This document shows positions 27,949-36,086 of a DNA stretch of 64,000 nt, one piece after another. Positions within the stretch are counted from its first letter, which is position 1; each line of letters starts with the position of its first letter. Location of the stretch: the IMG/VR virus record IMGVR_UViG_3300044634_002252, positions 1 through 64,000 of that record, one strand, 5' to 3'. Made by a program: the position numbers and the translations under genes. This DNA comes from a virus. The notes beneath the pieces are model-generated. The model saw only the letters and a program-made list of their open reading frames with translations, was not told the DNA's origin and ran no database searches.

Positions 27949-28593
27949 TTATTCCGCACCCGTGGAGCCTAGCATATTCTCAGTATTATGATACCAATGT
28001 GGCATTGAGTACCTTAGTCCTGATTTTATAGGCCATACCTCATGTACATACAAAAAGTTAGACGGGAAAAATATAATACTTCCAGCTTTTGGCTTTAGCT
28101 TTACTCCAGAGTTTACAAACTCAATTTCTCCGCCATCGTAGTCATCATTCAAATACATTACCGAAGACAAAACTCTTGTTGAAATTCCCTGATCTTGATG
28201 AGCTGGAAGGTGACCACCTGGGCCATACTTTAACAAATGAATGCTTTCCTCTCTAGATTTTATGTTTTTTTCTGCAAATGGATAAATTTCTTTAGAGTAA
28301 TGACTAAAAGCTTGTTCTAAAGATCCATATAGAATCTTTGAAATTTCTTTCATTTCTTTAGCATAGTAGTCATCATCAGATACGTCCTGCTGCTCTGGAA
28401 AAAATTTTTGCATATTAAAAACAGTATCGCCATACATCCAGGGAGACCACGTCTTAACAAAAGTATACTGGTCTCCATGCTCATTTGCTAAAAATCTTTT
28501 ATCAATATCTTCTATTAGCTCAATAAGCTTGTCGGGATTTTCAATAGCTTCTTTGTAATATACAAGACCTAAATCTAAAATTTCATACTTCAT
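27949..28593 (-). CDS. 2OG-Fe(II) dioxygenase (prolyl-4-hydroxylase-like)
   Basis: This 214-residue protein has H132-x-D134 (PAHQDQG), H184 (YVHEVWPI) and R194 (KSGLRYS), a complete iron and 2-oxoglutarate set. The conserved core MYLNDDYDGGEIEF and KPKAGSIIFFPS resembles the 21319 enzyme. It is overlapped by the carbamoyltransferase gene stop/start (4 bases), so the two are likely co-translated. Confidence 0.88.
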   Translation of the reverse strand: MKYEILDLGLVYYKEAIENPDKLIELIEDIDKRFLANEHGDQYTFVKTWSPWMYGDTVFNMQKFFPEQQDVSDDDYYAKEMKEISKILYGSLEQAFSHYSKEIYPFAEKNIKSREESIHLLKYGPGGHLPAHQDQGISTRVLSSVMYLNDDYDGGEIEFVNSGVKLKPKAGSIIFFPSNFLYVHEVWPIKSGLRYSMPHWYHNTENMLGSTGAE

Positions 28594-30002
28594 CTAATTA
28601 TTTCCGTTCCGTAAGTCTGCTCCCAATCAATTATATCATTTTCATCATTGAGAAGTGGCTGTCCTTTTATGTTCAGGCTAGTATTTAAAAGCAGCGGAAC
28701 TCCAGTTTTTTCATAAAACATCTTGAGCAAATCGTATAGTCCTGGGTGCTGAGATCTATTAACCGTCTGTACCCTGGAAGTACCATCCACGTGGACCACA
28801 GATGGAATTAGCTCTGGCTTTAAACACCTAGGAGTGTATTGCATATAAGGGCTTGCATAGTCCATGTCAAACCATTCGGAGGCATGCTCCTCCATTACCA
28901 CTGGAGCAAATGGCCTGAAGAGCTCTCTCTTCTTTATTCTGTTAACCTTATCCTTGATGTTTGGGTCACGTGGGTCTGCCAGGATGCTTCTGTTTCCCAG
29001 TGCTCTTGGTCCAAACTCTGCCCTACCGCTGGCTACTGCAGCAATCTGGTTTGTCATAATCTCATTAAAAATCTTGTCTACTGGATATTCTCCGCCAAGA
29101 TCGTATCCAAGATAGGGTCCCTGCCAGTTTAGGTGCTTGCCGTATAGTGCAGCTGCTGCTCCAAGAGAACTTCCAGCATCTCCTGGATTTGGCATTATCC
29201 AGACATCTGGGAATATATCCCAAAGCATTGTATTAGCCTTGCTGTTCAGGGCACAGCCGCCCATAAATACTAGATTAGGACTATCTAGTTCCTGTCTGAC
29301 TATGTACATAAAGTCCCACAGCCTTTCTTCGTAGACTCTTTGAACTGCTGCTGCGATATGAAACTTATCGTTGTCTGTGACATCCTGACCCCAGTCAATA
29401 ATCCCTTTGTGGAAGTTATACTTTTGCTTATATACTGATGGAAAGTACTCAGAAACTCTTTCAAAGTACAGGTCTGGATCACCATATCCTGCCATCCCCA
29501 TCATGATGTACTCTTCCTCATTGGGTTTTAGCCCAAGCAACTGTGTGAATGCAGAATAGAATAGTCCAAAACTAAATGGGTATTCCCACTTCTTGTGAAG
29601 ATTAATTTTTTCTCCATCACCAATCCATACGCTAGAAGTGGCAAACTCTCCTATTGCATCCAGCACTACAATAGCTGCCTTATCAAATGGGCTCGTGTAA
29701 TATCCTGCGCAAGCATGAGAGTAGTGATGCTTAAAGGCTTTATCGTATCTGTGCCATGGCTTCCAGTCCGCCTTCCCACCGTGTAGCAATAGCCTTAGCT
29801 GCTTTAGTCTTGGCTTTTCATAATATGCTATGGCATCTGGATTTCCAAACTTTAAGCCGTCATCCCAAAGAGCTTTGTTCGTGTACCAGTCATTCTTCTT
29901 CTTGCTATATCTTTCGGCATGACCTGCAAATAAAATTGTATCCCCTTCAATTACTGCAAGTGCAGCATCGTGAGATGTCTCGTTAAATCCAAAAACTTTC
30001 AC
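28590..30002 (-). CDS. NodU/TobZ-type O-carbamoyltransferase
   Basis: The start is GTG at 30002, with AAGGAG 5 bases upstream, giving 470 residues (MKVFGFNETSHDAALAVIEG). The N-terminal Kae1-like half has the iron-binding histidines (KHHYSHACAGYYTSPF) and a VVLDAIGE nucleotide motif. The C-terminal YrdC-like half has SGRAEFGPRALGNRSILADPR. The family transfers carbamoyl from carbamoyl phosphate via ATP to hydroxyls of sugars or antibiotics. It lies between two 2OG oxygenase genes; it might act on a hydroxyl they create. Confidence 0.9.
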   Translation of the reverse strand: MKVFGFNETSHDAALAVIEGDTILFAGHAERYSKKKNDWYTNKALWDDGLKFGNPDAIAYYEKPRLKQLRLLLHGGKADWKPWHRYDKAFKHHYSHACAGYYTSPFDKAAIVVLDAIGEFATSSVWIGDGEKINLHKKWEYPFSFGLFYSAFTQLLGLKPNEEEYIMMGMAGYGDPDLYFERVSEYFPSVYKQKYNFHKGIIDWGQDVTDNDKFHIAAAVQRVYEERLWDFMYIVRQELDSPNLVFMGGCALNSKANTMLWDIFPDVWIMPNPGDAGSSLGAAAALYGKHLNWQGPYLGYDLGGEYPVDKIFNEIMTNQIAAVASGRAEFGPRALGNRSILADPRDPNIKDKVNRIKKRELFRPFAPVVMEEHASEWFDMDYASPYMQYTPRCLKPELIPSVVHVDGTSRVQTVNRSQHPGLYDLLKMFYEKTGVPLLLNTSLNIKGQPLLNDENDIIDWEQTYGTEIIR

Positions 30003-30004
30003 TA

Positions 30005-30607
30005 CTACTCCTTGACGTACGGATGCTGCTCTGCATGCCAAATACTTCTGTCAACTTCTGGATGAAATTCTGGATCTAGATGTTTGGGAATGCTAGTATG
30101 CATATATAGCGCAGTATGTCTTGACCCAGACTTGATAGTTGTGATGCCATGAATGTACTCAGAGCCTGATGATGGGAAGAATACAGCAGAATATTTCCTT
30201 GGCTTGTACTCAAAATTTTGATTGGGGAAGTATATAACTCCACCATCATACTCGCTAGGATCATTTAAATAAATGATTGTGCTCCACTCTATAAATGGCT
30301 CAGGGTCTTGAGCATCTATGTGTAGATCGCCTTTAGTTCCTGGATTCCACCAAGAGCCAAACGCCTTGAATACATAAATAGGATTAGCAAATCCATTTAA
30401 TTCTTTATGAACATCATTAGATTTGTGCCCATACTTGATTAACAAATCCATTACCCTTTTATTGTATGGAAACGCTGTACCACCATACCTTTCAGAGTAG
30501 TACTCTGGGTATGGGTTTCTTTCAGATGGATTCTTTTGTTCATCAATAAGTGCCTGGGCATCCTCTGGTGTTATAAAATCATCAATGATAGTTATTCTAT
30601 GCGTCAT
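30005..30607 (-). CDS. 2OG-Fe(II) dioxygenase (prolyl-4-hydroxylase-like)
   Basis: This 200-residue protein has H96-x-D98 (DLHIDAQD), H153 (YIHGITTI) and R163 (KSGSRHT). The core IIYLNDPSEYDGGVIYFPN and FFPSSGSEYIHG is of P4H type. AAGGAGAAAAA precedes the start, and the carbamoyltransferase follows 2 bases after its stop. Substrate unknown. Confidence 0.87.
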   Translation of the reverse strand: MTHRITIIDDFITPEDAQALIDEQKNPSERNPYPEYYSERYGGTAFPYNKRVMDLLIKYGHKSNDVHKELNGFANPIYVFKAFGSWWNPGTKGDLHIDAQDPEPFIEWSTIIYLNDPSEYDGGVIYFPNQNFEYKPRKYSAVFFPSSGSEYIHGITTIKSGSRHTALYMHTSIPKHLDPEFHPEVDRSIWHAEQHPYVKE

Positions 30608-30620
30608 TTTTTCTCCTTCT

Positions 30621-31430
30621 TTAGTGTATTGACTTTACGTTAGATATAAACTTTCTAGAATCTATATCGTTTATCTTAAGACTATTTGGATTGTAGGGTA
30701 CATCATCATTTGCATAAGGCAATGGTAGGATTGGACACTTATCTAAACCTATGTGCCTCCAAAAGCTGAGTGTAATGATGTCAAGTACTTTGCCATATTT
30801 ATGTTCTATAGAAAATGTCCTATACTTATTTTCTATGGTTCTTTGATTTAAGTCTGAACCAAGACTGCTGGGAGCATTATAAACAGTATATCCATTCTCA
30901 AAACATCTGAAAGACAATAGCTCGTCTTCACCCAGATACTTAACATATATAGGATAGCTAACTGGCTTTAGTGTGCTGGTCTTCGAAAAAATTAAATTCT
31001 TGCTTACTATATTGCTTTCATTAAACTGATCTGACTCTTCGGATTCGGAGATCACTGTAAATAAGTCTCTGTTTTTAAAGCGCTGCCTCCCAATTCCAGA
31101 GACAATAGTTTTGTCATCTTTAATAAAATCTATTAAAATATCGTCCCAGCCTTTTCTAACTAAGATGTCGTCTGATAATACCAAGAAATACTCTGAAGAG
31201 CTTTCGTGAATTGTTTTTGACTTGTACTCGCAAGGACTATTTAGGTAATCCCAAAAGATATGAGTATAGGATATTTGTGGGCCAGAAAACATTTCTTTTC
31301 TGTCTAAAGGGTGTTGATCATAAACGTATATGTGAATATCATTACTGGTTGACGCAATAAGATTGTCAACAATCTCTTTTAAAAATTTATTTTTATACGA
31401 ATAAATAACGGCATCAATCGTTGTCATCAT
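30621..31430 (-). CDS. Glycosyltransferase (GlcNAc-transferase-like, GT-A)
   Basis: This 269-residue protein starts TTIDAVIYSYKNKFLKEIVDNLI and has IYVYDQHPLDRK and YFLVLSDDILVRKGWDD. The pattern is like the PF11397 GlcNAc-transferase family, which in eukaryotes adds GlcNAc to hydroxyproline in Skp1. That link is notable beside prolyl-hydroxylase-like genes, but identity must be checked. It overlaps the 31414 gene by 17 bases. Confidence 0.65.
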   Translation of the reverse strand: MMTTIDAVIYSYKNKFLKEIVDNLIASTSNDIHIYVYDQHPLDRKEMFSGPQISYTHIFWDYLNSPCEYKSKTIHESSSEYFLVLSDDILVRKGWDDILIDFIKDDKTIVSGIGRQRFKNRDLFTVISESEESDQFNESNIVSKNLIFSKTSTLKPVSYPIYVKYLGEDELLSFRCFENGYTVYNAPSSLGSDLNQRTIENKYRTFSIEHKYGKVLDIITLSFWRHIGLDKCPILPLPYANDDVPYNPNSLKINDIDSRKFISNVKSIH

Positions 31431-32181
31431 GACTTACCTCTGGAGATCTCTTATTAAATATGCCAAAATTCTTTTTTCTCCAAGCAAATTTTTTATAATA
31501 TCCATAAAGCATTGATCGCCTATTTTCAGCCATAAGTTCATGCTTATCTAGCTCTTCGTCAGTATCTATAACCTTTGATTCCCAGTCTTCTCTTTTAAAT
31601 GGAATTATTTGAAATATTGGCGTACCCTTGGGAATCACACCTCTAAAATTTCTCTTAAGAAAAAATGCAGTAAAGACTGGAAGTCCCCAAATATCAGACT
31701 CTACAATTCCAGATAGGGTATAAAACGGAAGGTCATGCCTGTTCATTGGTTGTGTAACTAGTACAGAGTACCCTGGAGGAGTTTCATAATACCAGTTCAT
31801 CCTCCAGCCATAGTGAATTGGATGGCAATTATCTGGAACTGGAACCTCTATCGTTGGCCTAGTGTCGACAATCATTACATCGCCCTTCCAGGACAAGACT
31901 GGGACTCCGTTTTCATCCAAGTCTACATACAGATCATCCTCTAAAACATACTGGTATCCAGCGGTTAGCGCATCAAAGAAGGGCATGCACATCTTTGTAG
32001 CTACCTGCGCTCCATCTGTTCCTAAAGAGTTTTGGGGGCTTAGGGTTTTATCACTATTTGATTTTTCAAACTTTGCCAAGCTTCTATACCATTCTGGTAC
32101 ATGCTTTGTAGCTGGTTGTGGTGCCGTTAGCCGATCGCCAGGCATTCTAAAAGATGGAACAAAATTAATTATGTTAGACAT
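31414..32181 (-). CDS. DUF6065-like protein, copy 1
   Basis: This 255-residue protein has KHVPEWYRSL, CMPFFDALTAGYQYVL, PPGYSVLVTQPMNR and RGVIPKGTPIFQIIPFKREDWE. The same motifs appear in the next gene (KFVPDWYKKQ, CMPVFDIMTAGYMITM, PGYSTLFLNPVHR, IKRGTPLVQVIPVKRDSWE). I associate this layout with DUF6065 proteins of phages and aquatic bacteria; no activity is known to me. The two copies overlap by one base. Confidence 0.7.
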   Translation of the reverse strand: MSNIINFVPSFRMPGDRLTAPQPATKHVPEWYRSLAKFEKSNSDKTLSPQNSLGTDGAQVATKMCMPFFDALTAGYQYVLEDDLYVDLDENGVPVLSWKGDVMIVDTRPTIEVPVPDNCHPIHYGWRMNWYYETPPGYSVLVTQPMNRHDLPFYTLSGIVESDIWGLPVFTAFFLKRNFRGVIPKGTPIFQIIPFKREDWESKVIDTDEELDKHELMAENRRSMLYGYYKKFAWRKKNFGIFNKRSPEVSHDDND

Positions 32182-32903
32182 TAATTATATTCTTTCTTTG
32201 ACCTAAAGATAAGTTTATATCCATTTGCAAACATACTACGCAGCTTAAGTCTCTGGTTTGATAAAGTTTTCTTTGAGTCTTCGGCATCAACGACCTCGGA
32301 CTCCCAGCTATCTCTTTTAACTGGGATGACTTGTACTAGAGGAGTGCCACGTTTGATTACACCCTTAAATCCCTTTTCTACAATAAAAGATAGGTGACCT
32401 TCTGTAATAAATTTATCAGAGTCGACAAAAGCTGGTATTGCAGTTAATGGATAGGTGTCTCTGTGAACTGGATTTAAAAATAGGGTGCTATAGCCAGGCT
32501 CTGTCTTCATGTACCAGAAAGGCATTACCCTAAATAATGTTTCGTGTTGACGACTTTTATCTATTGGGTATTCGTCATATTGCTGTTTTTCATGGGAAGA
32601 AAACATATCTGCTTGGAATTGTTTAATTGCAATTGGTATAGACCATGTTAACTTTTCTGGATCAGTAGCGTCTAAATAAACATCGCATGGCATAGTGATC
32701 ATATAGCCAGCTGTCATTATATCAAACACTGGCATACATCTTTTAACAGTTGAAGTAGAGTAGCCTTTTGGAAGAGTCTCGGAATCATTTACTGTGCCCT
32801 TTTGCTTTTTGTACCAATCTGGAACAAACTTTACTGCTGGCTCAGGCGGGTCTGTGTATGCGGAGGTGCCTTCACTATGTTGATAAAATCTAATCTTTGG
32901 CAT
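32181..32903 (-). CDS. DUF6065-like protein, copy 2
   Basis: The ATG at 32903 follows AGGAGTTTT. The 240 residues share the motif order of the 31414 protein at moderate similarity, so this is a tandem duplication that has diverged. The beta-rich layout with conserved His, Trp and Arg positions (PVHRD, KRDSWES) could suggest a metal- or ligand-binding cupin-like fold, but this is a guess. Confidence 0.7.
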   Translation of the reverse strand: MPKIRFYQHSEGTSAYTDPPEPAVKFVPDWYKKQKGTVNDSETLPKGYSTSTVKRCMPVFDIMTAGYMITMPCDVYLDATDPEKLTWSIPIAIKQFQADMFSSHEKQQYDEYPIDKSRQHETLFRVMPFWYMKTEPGYSTLFLNPVHRDTYPLTAIPAFVDSDKFITEGHLSFIVEKGFKGVIKRGTPLVQVIPVKRDSWESEVVDAEDSKKTLSNQRLKLRSMFANGYKLIFRSKKEYN

Positions 32904-33561
32904 AAAACTCCTCAATTCCTAAATCTATTATAGCATTCCTGGGAATTATCATATCGTAAATAGGCGATAGTCTTTTGACTTTTCCAAACTCATTATCTAT
33001 CATATGACTGCCTTCTTTTTTAAATCTAAAAGGTATCATAAATGGCTCTAAATACCTTGTGTCTTCAGGAATTTTAATGCAATGTCTTGTAGTTTCAAAT
33101 ATCTTAAATGCAGACTCTTCTTCTGGAACTACAAATCTAACCTCACAGCTTGAATCGATTATCCAAGGAGTATAGGCCACAAAAGTATCTTCAAAGCACT
33201 CCGAGTCTAGGCCTGCAACATATGACGATCTATAAAATTGTCGCAACCATGGCCTATCTAAAAACTTTCTCTCTTTATTATTTACTAAAATAAAAACTTC
33301 TGCATGACTATATTGCCTCAGTCTAATAAAATTATCATCAATGCCGATTAGCTTTGGTGCTGGATAAAGAGCCTCTGCGTATTTATTAATTGGCTTTATT
33401 ACGCTGTTCTTGTATTTTTCCAATGACTTTATTTTTTGAAAACTTAGCCACTTTTCTGGAACTCTAGAATTAAAAGAAATTTCTACAAAGCTTGGATCAT
33501 ATGTTGACTTCCATATTCCAAAATCATAGTCAGTATTATTAAGTATTTCTGGTTTATCCAT
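32890..33561 (-). CDS. Hypothetical protein of the modification island
   Basis: This 223-residue protein starts MDKPEILNNTDYDFG at 33561. It contains many aromatic residues and ends RNAIIDLGIEEFYAKD. It overlaps the DUF6065-like gene by 14 bases and the RsmI-like gene by 8, so it belongs to the same translationally coupled operon. No motif or family is recognised. Confidence 0.65.
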   Translation of the reverse strand: MDKPEILNNTDYDFGIWKSTYDPSFVEISFNSRVPEKWLSFQKIKSLEKYKNSVIKPINKYAEALYPAPKLIGIDDNFIRLRQYSHAEVFILVNNKERKFLDRPWLRQFYRSSYVAGLDSECFEDTFVAYTPWIIDSSCEVRFVVPEEESAFKIFETTRHCIKIPEDTRYLEPFMIPFRFKKEGSHMIDNEFGKVKRLSPIYDMIIPRNAIIDLGIEEFYAKD

Positions 33562-34267
33562 TAGGGCCTGCAATTAAAACAGATATGAAATCTGACTGGT
33601 TAATCTTCATGCTAAGAACTTTATCAATAACGGCAGACACGCTATCTCTGACTATTGTTTGATCTATCATGGTGACATTAATTCCAATTCCTACGGGATG
33701 ATGCTTTCCAAAAACAGTTTGAATATCTTTTAAAATTTCTATGATTTTAGAGTTGTCGTCTTTTCTATTTTTAACTAAAAATAAATATGAAGTATGACTT
33801 TGCTTAACCCAATCAAACTTTTCTAGCCTGCCTTTTGAAGACGAACCTGGAACATCATCTTCGAATATAAAAGACTTGCCACCTACTCCAAGTATAGCAG
33901 GCAAGGCTGAAATAATTGATGGTCCTGGAATTACCTCAACTGGAAGGCCTTGCTCATGAGCAATAACAATTATTTTGCCACCTGGATCTGCTACTCCTGC
34001 CATCCCATCGTCTGGGCAGATCAAAACATTTTTGTTGTTTTTTAGTGCTTGAATAACTTCCAAAATTATTGGAACCTCAGACTCTTCGTCCATTGGGGCG
34101 TAGTACTCAATTATAGCGCCAGACGGAACAATAGCTAAGTCTTTGCAAAGATTGTCAAACATATATCTATTTTCTACTAAAACAATGTCACAATCTTTTA
34201 TCGCAGATATCATCCTAAGACCAACGTCTAGCCTATTGCCAATGTCTACTCCGCCAACGATTAACAT
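33554..34267 (-). CDS. RsmI-like tetrapyrrole-methylase-family methyltransferase
   Basis: This 237-residue protein begins LIVGGVDIGNRLDVGLRMISAIKDCDIVLVE. The signature CPDDGMAGVADPGGKIIVIAHEQGLPVEVIPGPS corresponds to the G-x-P-x-(I/V)-S/A-D-P-G and P-G-P-S motifs of RsmI-type enzymes. RsmI 2'-O-methylates C1402 of 16S rRNA. The phage copy could modify host ribosomes or another substrate; it lies just downstream of the five-tRNA cluster on the same strand. Confidence 0.75.
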   Translation of the reverse strand: MLIVGGVDIGNRLDVGLRMISAIKDCDIVLVENRYMFDNLCKDLAIVPSGAIIEYYAPMDEESEVPIILEVIQALKNNKNVLICPDDGMAGVADPGGKIIVIAHEQGLPVEVIPGPSIISALPAILGVGGKSFIFEDDVPGSSSKGRLEKFDWVKQSHTSYLFLVKNRKDDNSKIIEILKDIQTVFGKHHPVGIGINVTMIDQTIVRDSVSAVIDKVLSMKINQSDFISVLIAGPNG

Positions 34268-34282
34268 CTGTTCCTTTCTTTG

Positions 34283-34354
34283 AGCCTCCTGTCAGGATTG
34301 AACTGACGACCTACGCATTACAAGTGCGTTGCTCTACCACTGAGCTAAAGAGGC
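34283..34354 (-). tRNA. tRNA-Thr (anticodon TGT)
   Basis: On the minus strand the acceptor GCCTCTT/AGGAGGC pairs over 7 positions, the anticodon loop is CTTGTAA, and the T-arm is intact (GTCAG-TTCAATC-CTGAC). No CCA is encoded. Confidence 0.92.
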
Positions 34355-34355
34355 G

Positions 34356-34428
34356 TACTCCCAACGGGATTCGAACCCGTGCTACCGCCGTGAAAGGGCG
34401 ACGTCCTAGGCCACTAGACGATGAGAGC
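34356..34428 (-). tRNA. tRNA-Glu (anticodon TTC)
   Basis: The acceptor GCTCTCA/TGGGAGT pairs, and the anticodon loop is CTTTCAC. The T-arm is CACGGG-TTCGAAT-CCCGT. It lies one base from tRNA-Thr. Confidence 0.92.
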
Positions 34429-34432
34429 AGTG

Positions 34433-34506
34433 CGACCCTGACCAGACTTGAACTGGCGACCTCCTCCGTGACAGGGAGGCGCTCTAACCAACTGAGCTAC
34501 AGGGCC
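34433..34506 (-). tRNA. tRNA-Asp (anticodon GTC)
   Basis: The acceptor GGCCCTG/CAGGGTC pairs with one G-T, discriminator G73 is typical of Asp, and the anticodon loop is CTGTCAC. Confidence 0.92.
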
Positions 34507-34560
34507 CTTGTCCACTTTTATCCCTTCTCTCTGCGGGAGTGGTGTAGACTAAACCATTAG
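34507..34560 (-). repeat. tRNA spacer, copy 1 of a related pair
   Basis: On the minus strand this spacer reads CTAATGGT, then CCACTCC, then AAGGGATAAAAGTGGACAA. The spacer at 34632-34684 repeats this order (CTAATGGT, CCACTCC, AAGGATAAAAATGGGCAA). They are related leaders or processing elements. Confidence 0.65.
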
Positions 34561-34631
34561 AGCGAATGGAGAGAATCGAACTCTCACCGTCAGTTTGGAA
34601 GACTGAGGCACTACCACTATGCAACATTCGC
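34561..34631 (-). tRNA. tRNA-Gly (anticodon TCC)
   Basis: The acceptor GCGAATG/CATTCGC is perfect, the anticodon loop is CTTCCAA, and discriminator T is typical of bacterial tRNA-Gly. Confidence 0.92.
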
Positions 34632-34684
34632 ATTGCCCATTTTTATCCTTATACCCTTAGGAGTGGTATGGGCCACACCATTAG
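34632..34684 (-). repeat. tRNA spacer, copy 2 of a related pair
   Basis: It matches the 34507-34560 spacer in block order and most bases. It separates tRNA-Asn from tRNA-Gly. Confidence 0.65.
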
Positions 34685-34756
34685 CTCCCCTCCGTGGATT
34701 CGAACCACGAACCGACGAGTTAACAGCTCGTTGCTCTGCCATTGAGCTAGAGAGGA
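34685..34756 (-). tRNA. tRNA-Asn (anticodon GTT)
   Basis: The acceptor TCCTCTC/GAGGGGA pairs, the anticodon loop is CTGTTAA, and G73 is as expected. It is the first tRNA of the leftward cluster. Confidence 0.92.
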
Positions 34757-34788
34757 TTGTGCCCGTTAAGGATGGGCTTCCATTTTAT

Positions 34789-35826
34789 TTAATTATTATA
34801 CACTGAGTCGAGCTGGCTTGCAAGATCCCTAAGGGTCTTTGCTAGTTCAGATGCAGACGCTCTATCTAAAGTGTCGGTAGAAGCAGCATTGGCACGAACC
34901 TTTTGAATCAAAGATGCCAAACTGTCTAGCGATCCCAGCAAAAGCTGTCTTGAAGATACAGTGGATGTTGTTGCTGGTGTTTCAGCTACCACTCCTACAA
35001 CCTTAGAAACTGTAGGTTCTGGAGCTTTTGCCTTAACTGTAGGAACTGAGGCTACTGCAGCAGTCACCGTTGCTACTGATGTTGTAAAGCCAACCATAAA
35101 TGGATTAGGGCCTGTAGTGGTAATTGGAAAAGAGTCGTGCAACCCCTGAACGGCAGTCCTAATAGACTTTAAACTCTTACTAGTATATGCATTGCCAGAT
35201 AGCACTAGGTCAGATCGCTGAGTGCTGCCTGCAAACTGAGTAGAACCAACTGCAACAGAGTCTGAAATACATGCTGGATAGTCAATGTTGTTTCCGCTTC
35301 CATAGTTTCCAGATGAGGCATAAAAATCAATCTTGGATGCCTTGAGTACGGCGATTGCATTAACAACATTGTTATGAGTTGTCAAAATATTTACACCTGG
35401 AGATGCTGGCGTACAGCTTGAGCCTTTTCCAGCATTGTAAGAAAATGACACTGCTTTAATATTATACTTAGCTGAATTAGCAATTACCCAATTAAGAGCA
35501 TTGGATAACTGAATTCCAGTAATTACACCAGTCTTGTCTGTTCCTGCCTCAATTAAAACTAAGGGAATATTTGCGTTATTTGATCTAGCAACATCTGCCA
35601 TGATTGTGCCATGATTAAATGCCTTAAACTGTGAAGTGTTTCTTGGAGTTGGAGCTGAGCTACACACCGAAGGTGCAGCCAAACAAATCTCTGTTACCTC
35701 TCCACTAATTAAAGTAGATTCAAAATTTACATCAATAATTGCAACGGCCCCAGTTGTTTCTGCCTGAGCTGGAACAATTCCAACAAGTGCAAGGATTGTG
35801 ACAAATGCAATAGCTAGTTTCTTCAT
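34789..35826 (-). CDS. Secreted subtilisin-like (S8) serine protease
   Basis: This 345-residue protein has a clear signal peptide (MKKLAIAFVTILALVGIVPAQA, cut near residue 22). The catalytic triad is recognisable: D32 (VAIIDVNF), H72 (NHGTIMADVA) and S250 (GFTTSVATVTAAVA), with the oxyanion Asn174 (ASSGNYG). Motifs around His and Ser are divergent. There is no obvious propeptide. The C-terminal 80 residues are a Ser/Thr/Ala/Val linker and a helix. An exported protease is unusual for a phage; it may process surface proteins. Confidence 0.8.
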   Translation of the reverse strand: MKKLAIAFVTILALVGIVPAQAETTGAVAIIDVNFESTLISGEVTEICLAAPSVCSSAPTPRNTSQFKAFNHGTIMADVARSNNANIPLVLIEAGTDKTGVITGIQLSNALNWVIANSAKYNIKAVSFSYNAGKGSSCTPASPGVNILTTHNNVVNAIAVLKASKIDFYASSGNYGSGNNIDYPACISDSVAVGSTQFAGSTQRSDLVLSGNAYTSKSLKSIRTAVQGLHDSFPITTTGPNPFMVGFTTSVATVTAAVASVPTVKAKAPEPTVSKVVGVVAETPATTSTVSSRQLLLGSLDSLASLIQKVRANAASTDTLDRASASELAKTLRDLASQLDSVYNN

Positions 35827-35839
35827 ATTATTTTTCTTT

Positions 35840-36058
35840 CTATTGACTGATTAATTTAATTACTGGGGCACACGGGTCTCCGCCGTCTTCCCATTCTTTT
35901 TCTTCTTCTTCTGTCATGTACGGATCTCCGTCATGAGTATAGCAGAATGGCTCAGTTACCCAACCATTGCTAATGCCAATCATAAGCCATTCATCAAAGT
36001 CAGGCAAAGATGGCTCATTGTCTATAATGTTTTTCATAGAAAAACCCCTTTGAGTCAT
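35840..36058 (-). CDS. Small conserved actinophage protein (leaderless)
   Basis: It encodes 72 residues with WLMIGISNGWVTEPFCYTHDG, DPYMTEEEEKEWEDGGDPCAPV. This motif is frequent in uncharacterised actinophage proteins. The ATG at 36058 lies exactly 6 bases after a consensus TATAAT; a second Met 8 codons later is possible. Function unknown. Confidence 0.75.
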   Translation of the reverse strand: MTQRGFSMKNIIDNEPSLPDFDEWLMIGISNGWVTEPFCYTHDGDPYMTEEEEKEWEDGGDPCAPVIKLISQ

Positions 36059-36086
36059 ATATATATTATATACAATCCAAAGGGGC
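36033..36086 (-). terminator. Terminator hairpin enclosing a promoter
   Basis: On the minus strand, CCCCTTTG (within the -35 to -10 spacer) and CAAAGGGG followed by TTTTT pair around the -10 box and start codon of the 36058 gene. Transcripts from upstream carry both arms; transcripts starting at 36058 carry only the second. Confidence 0.65.
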
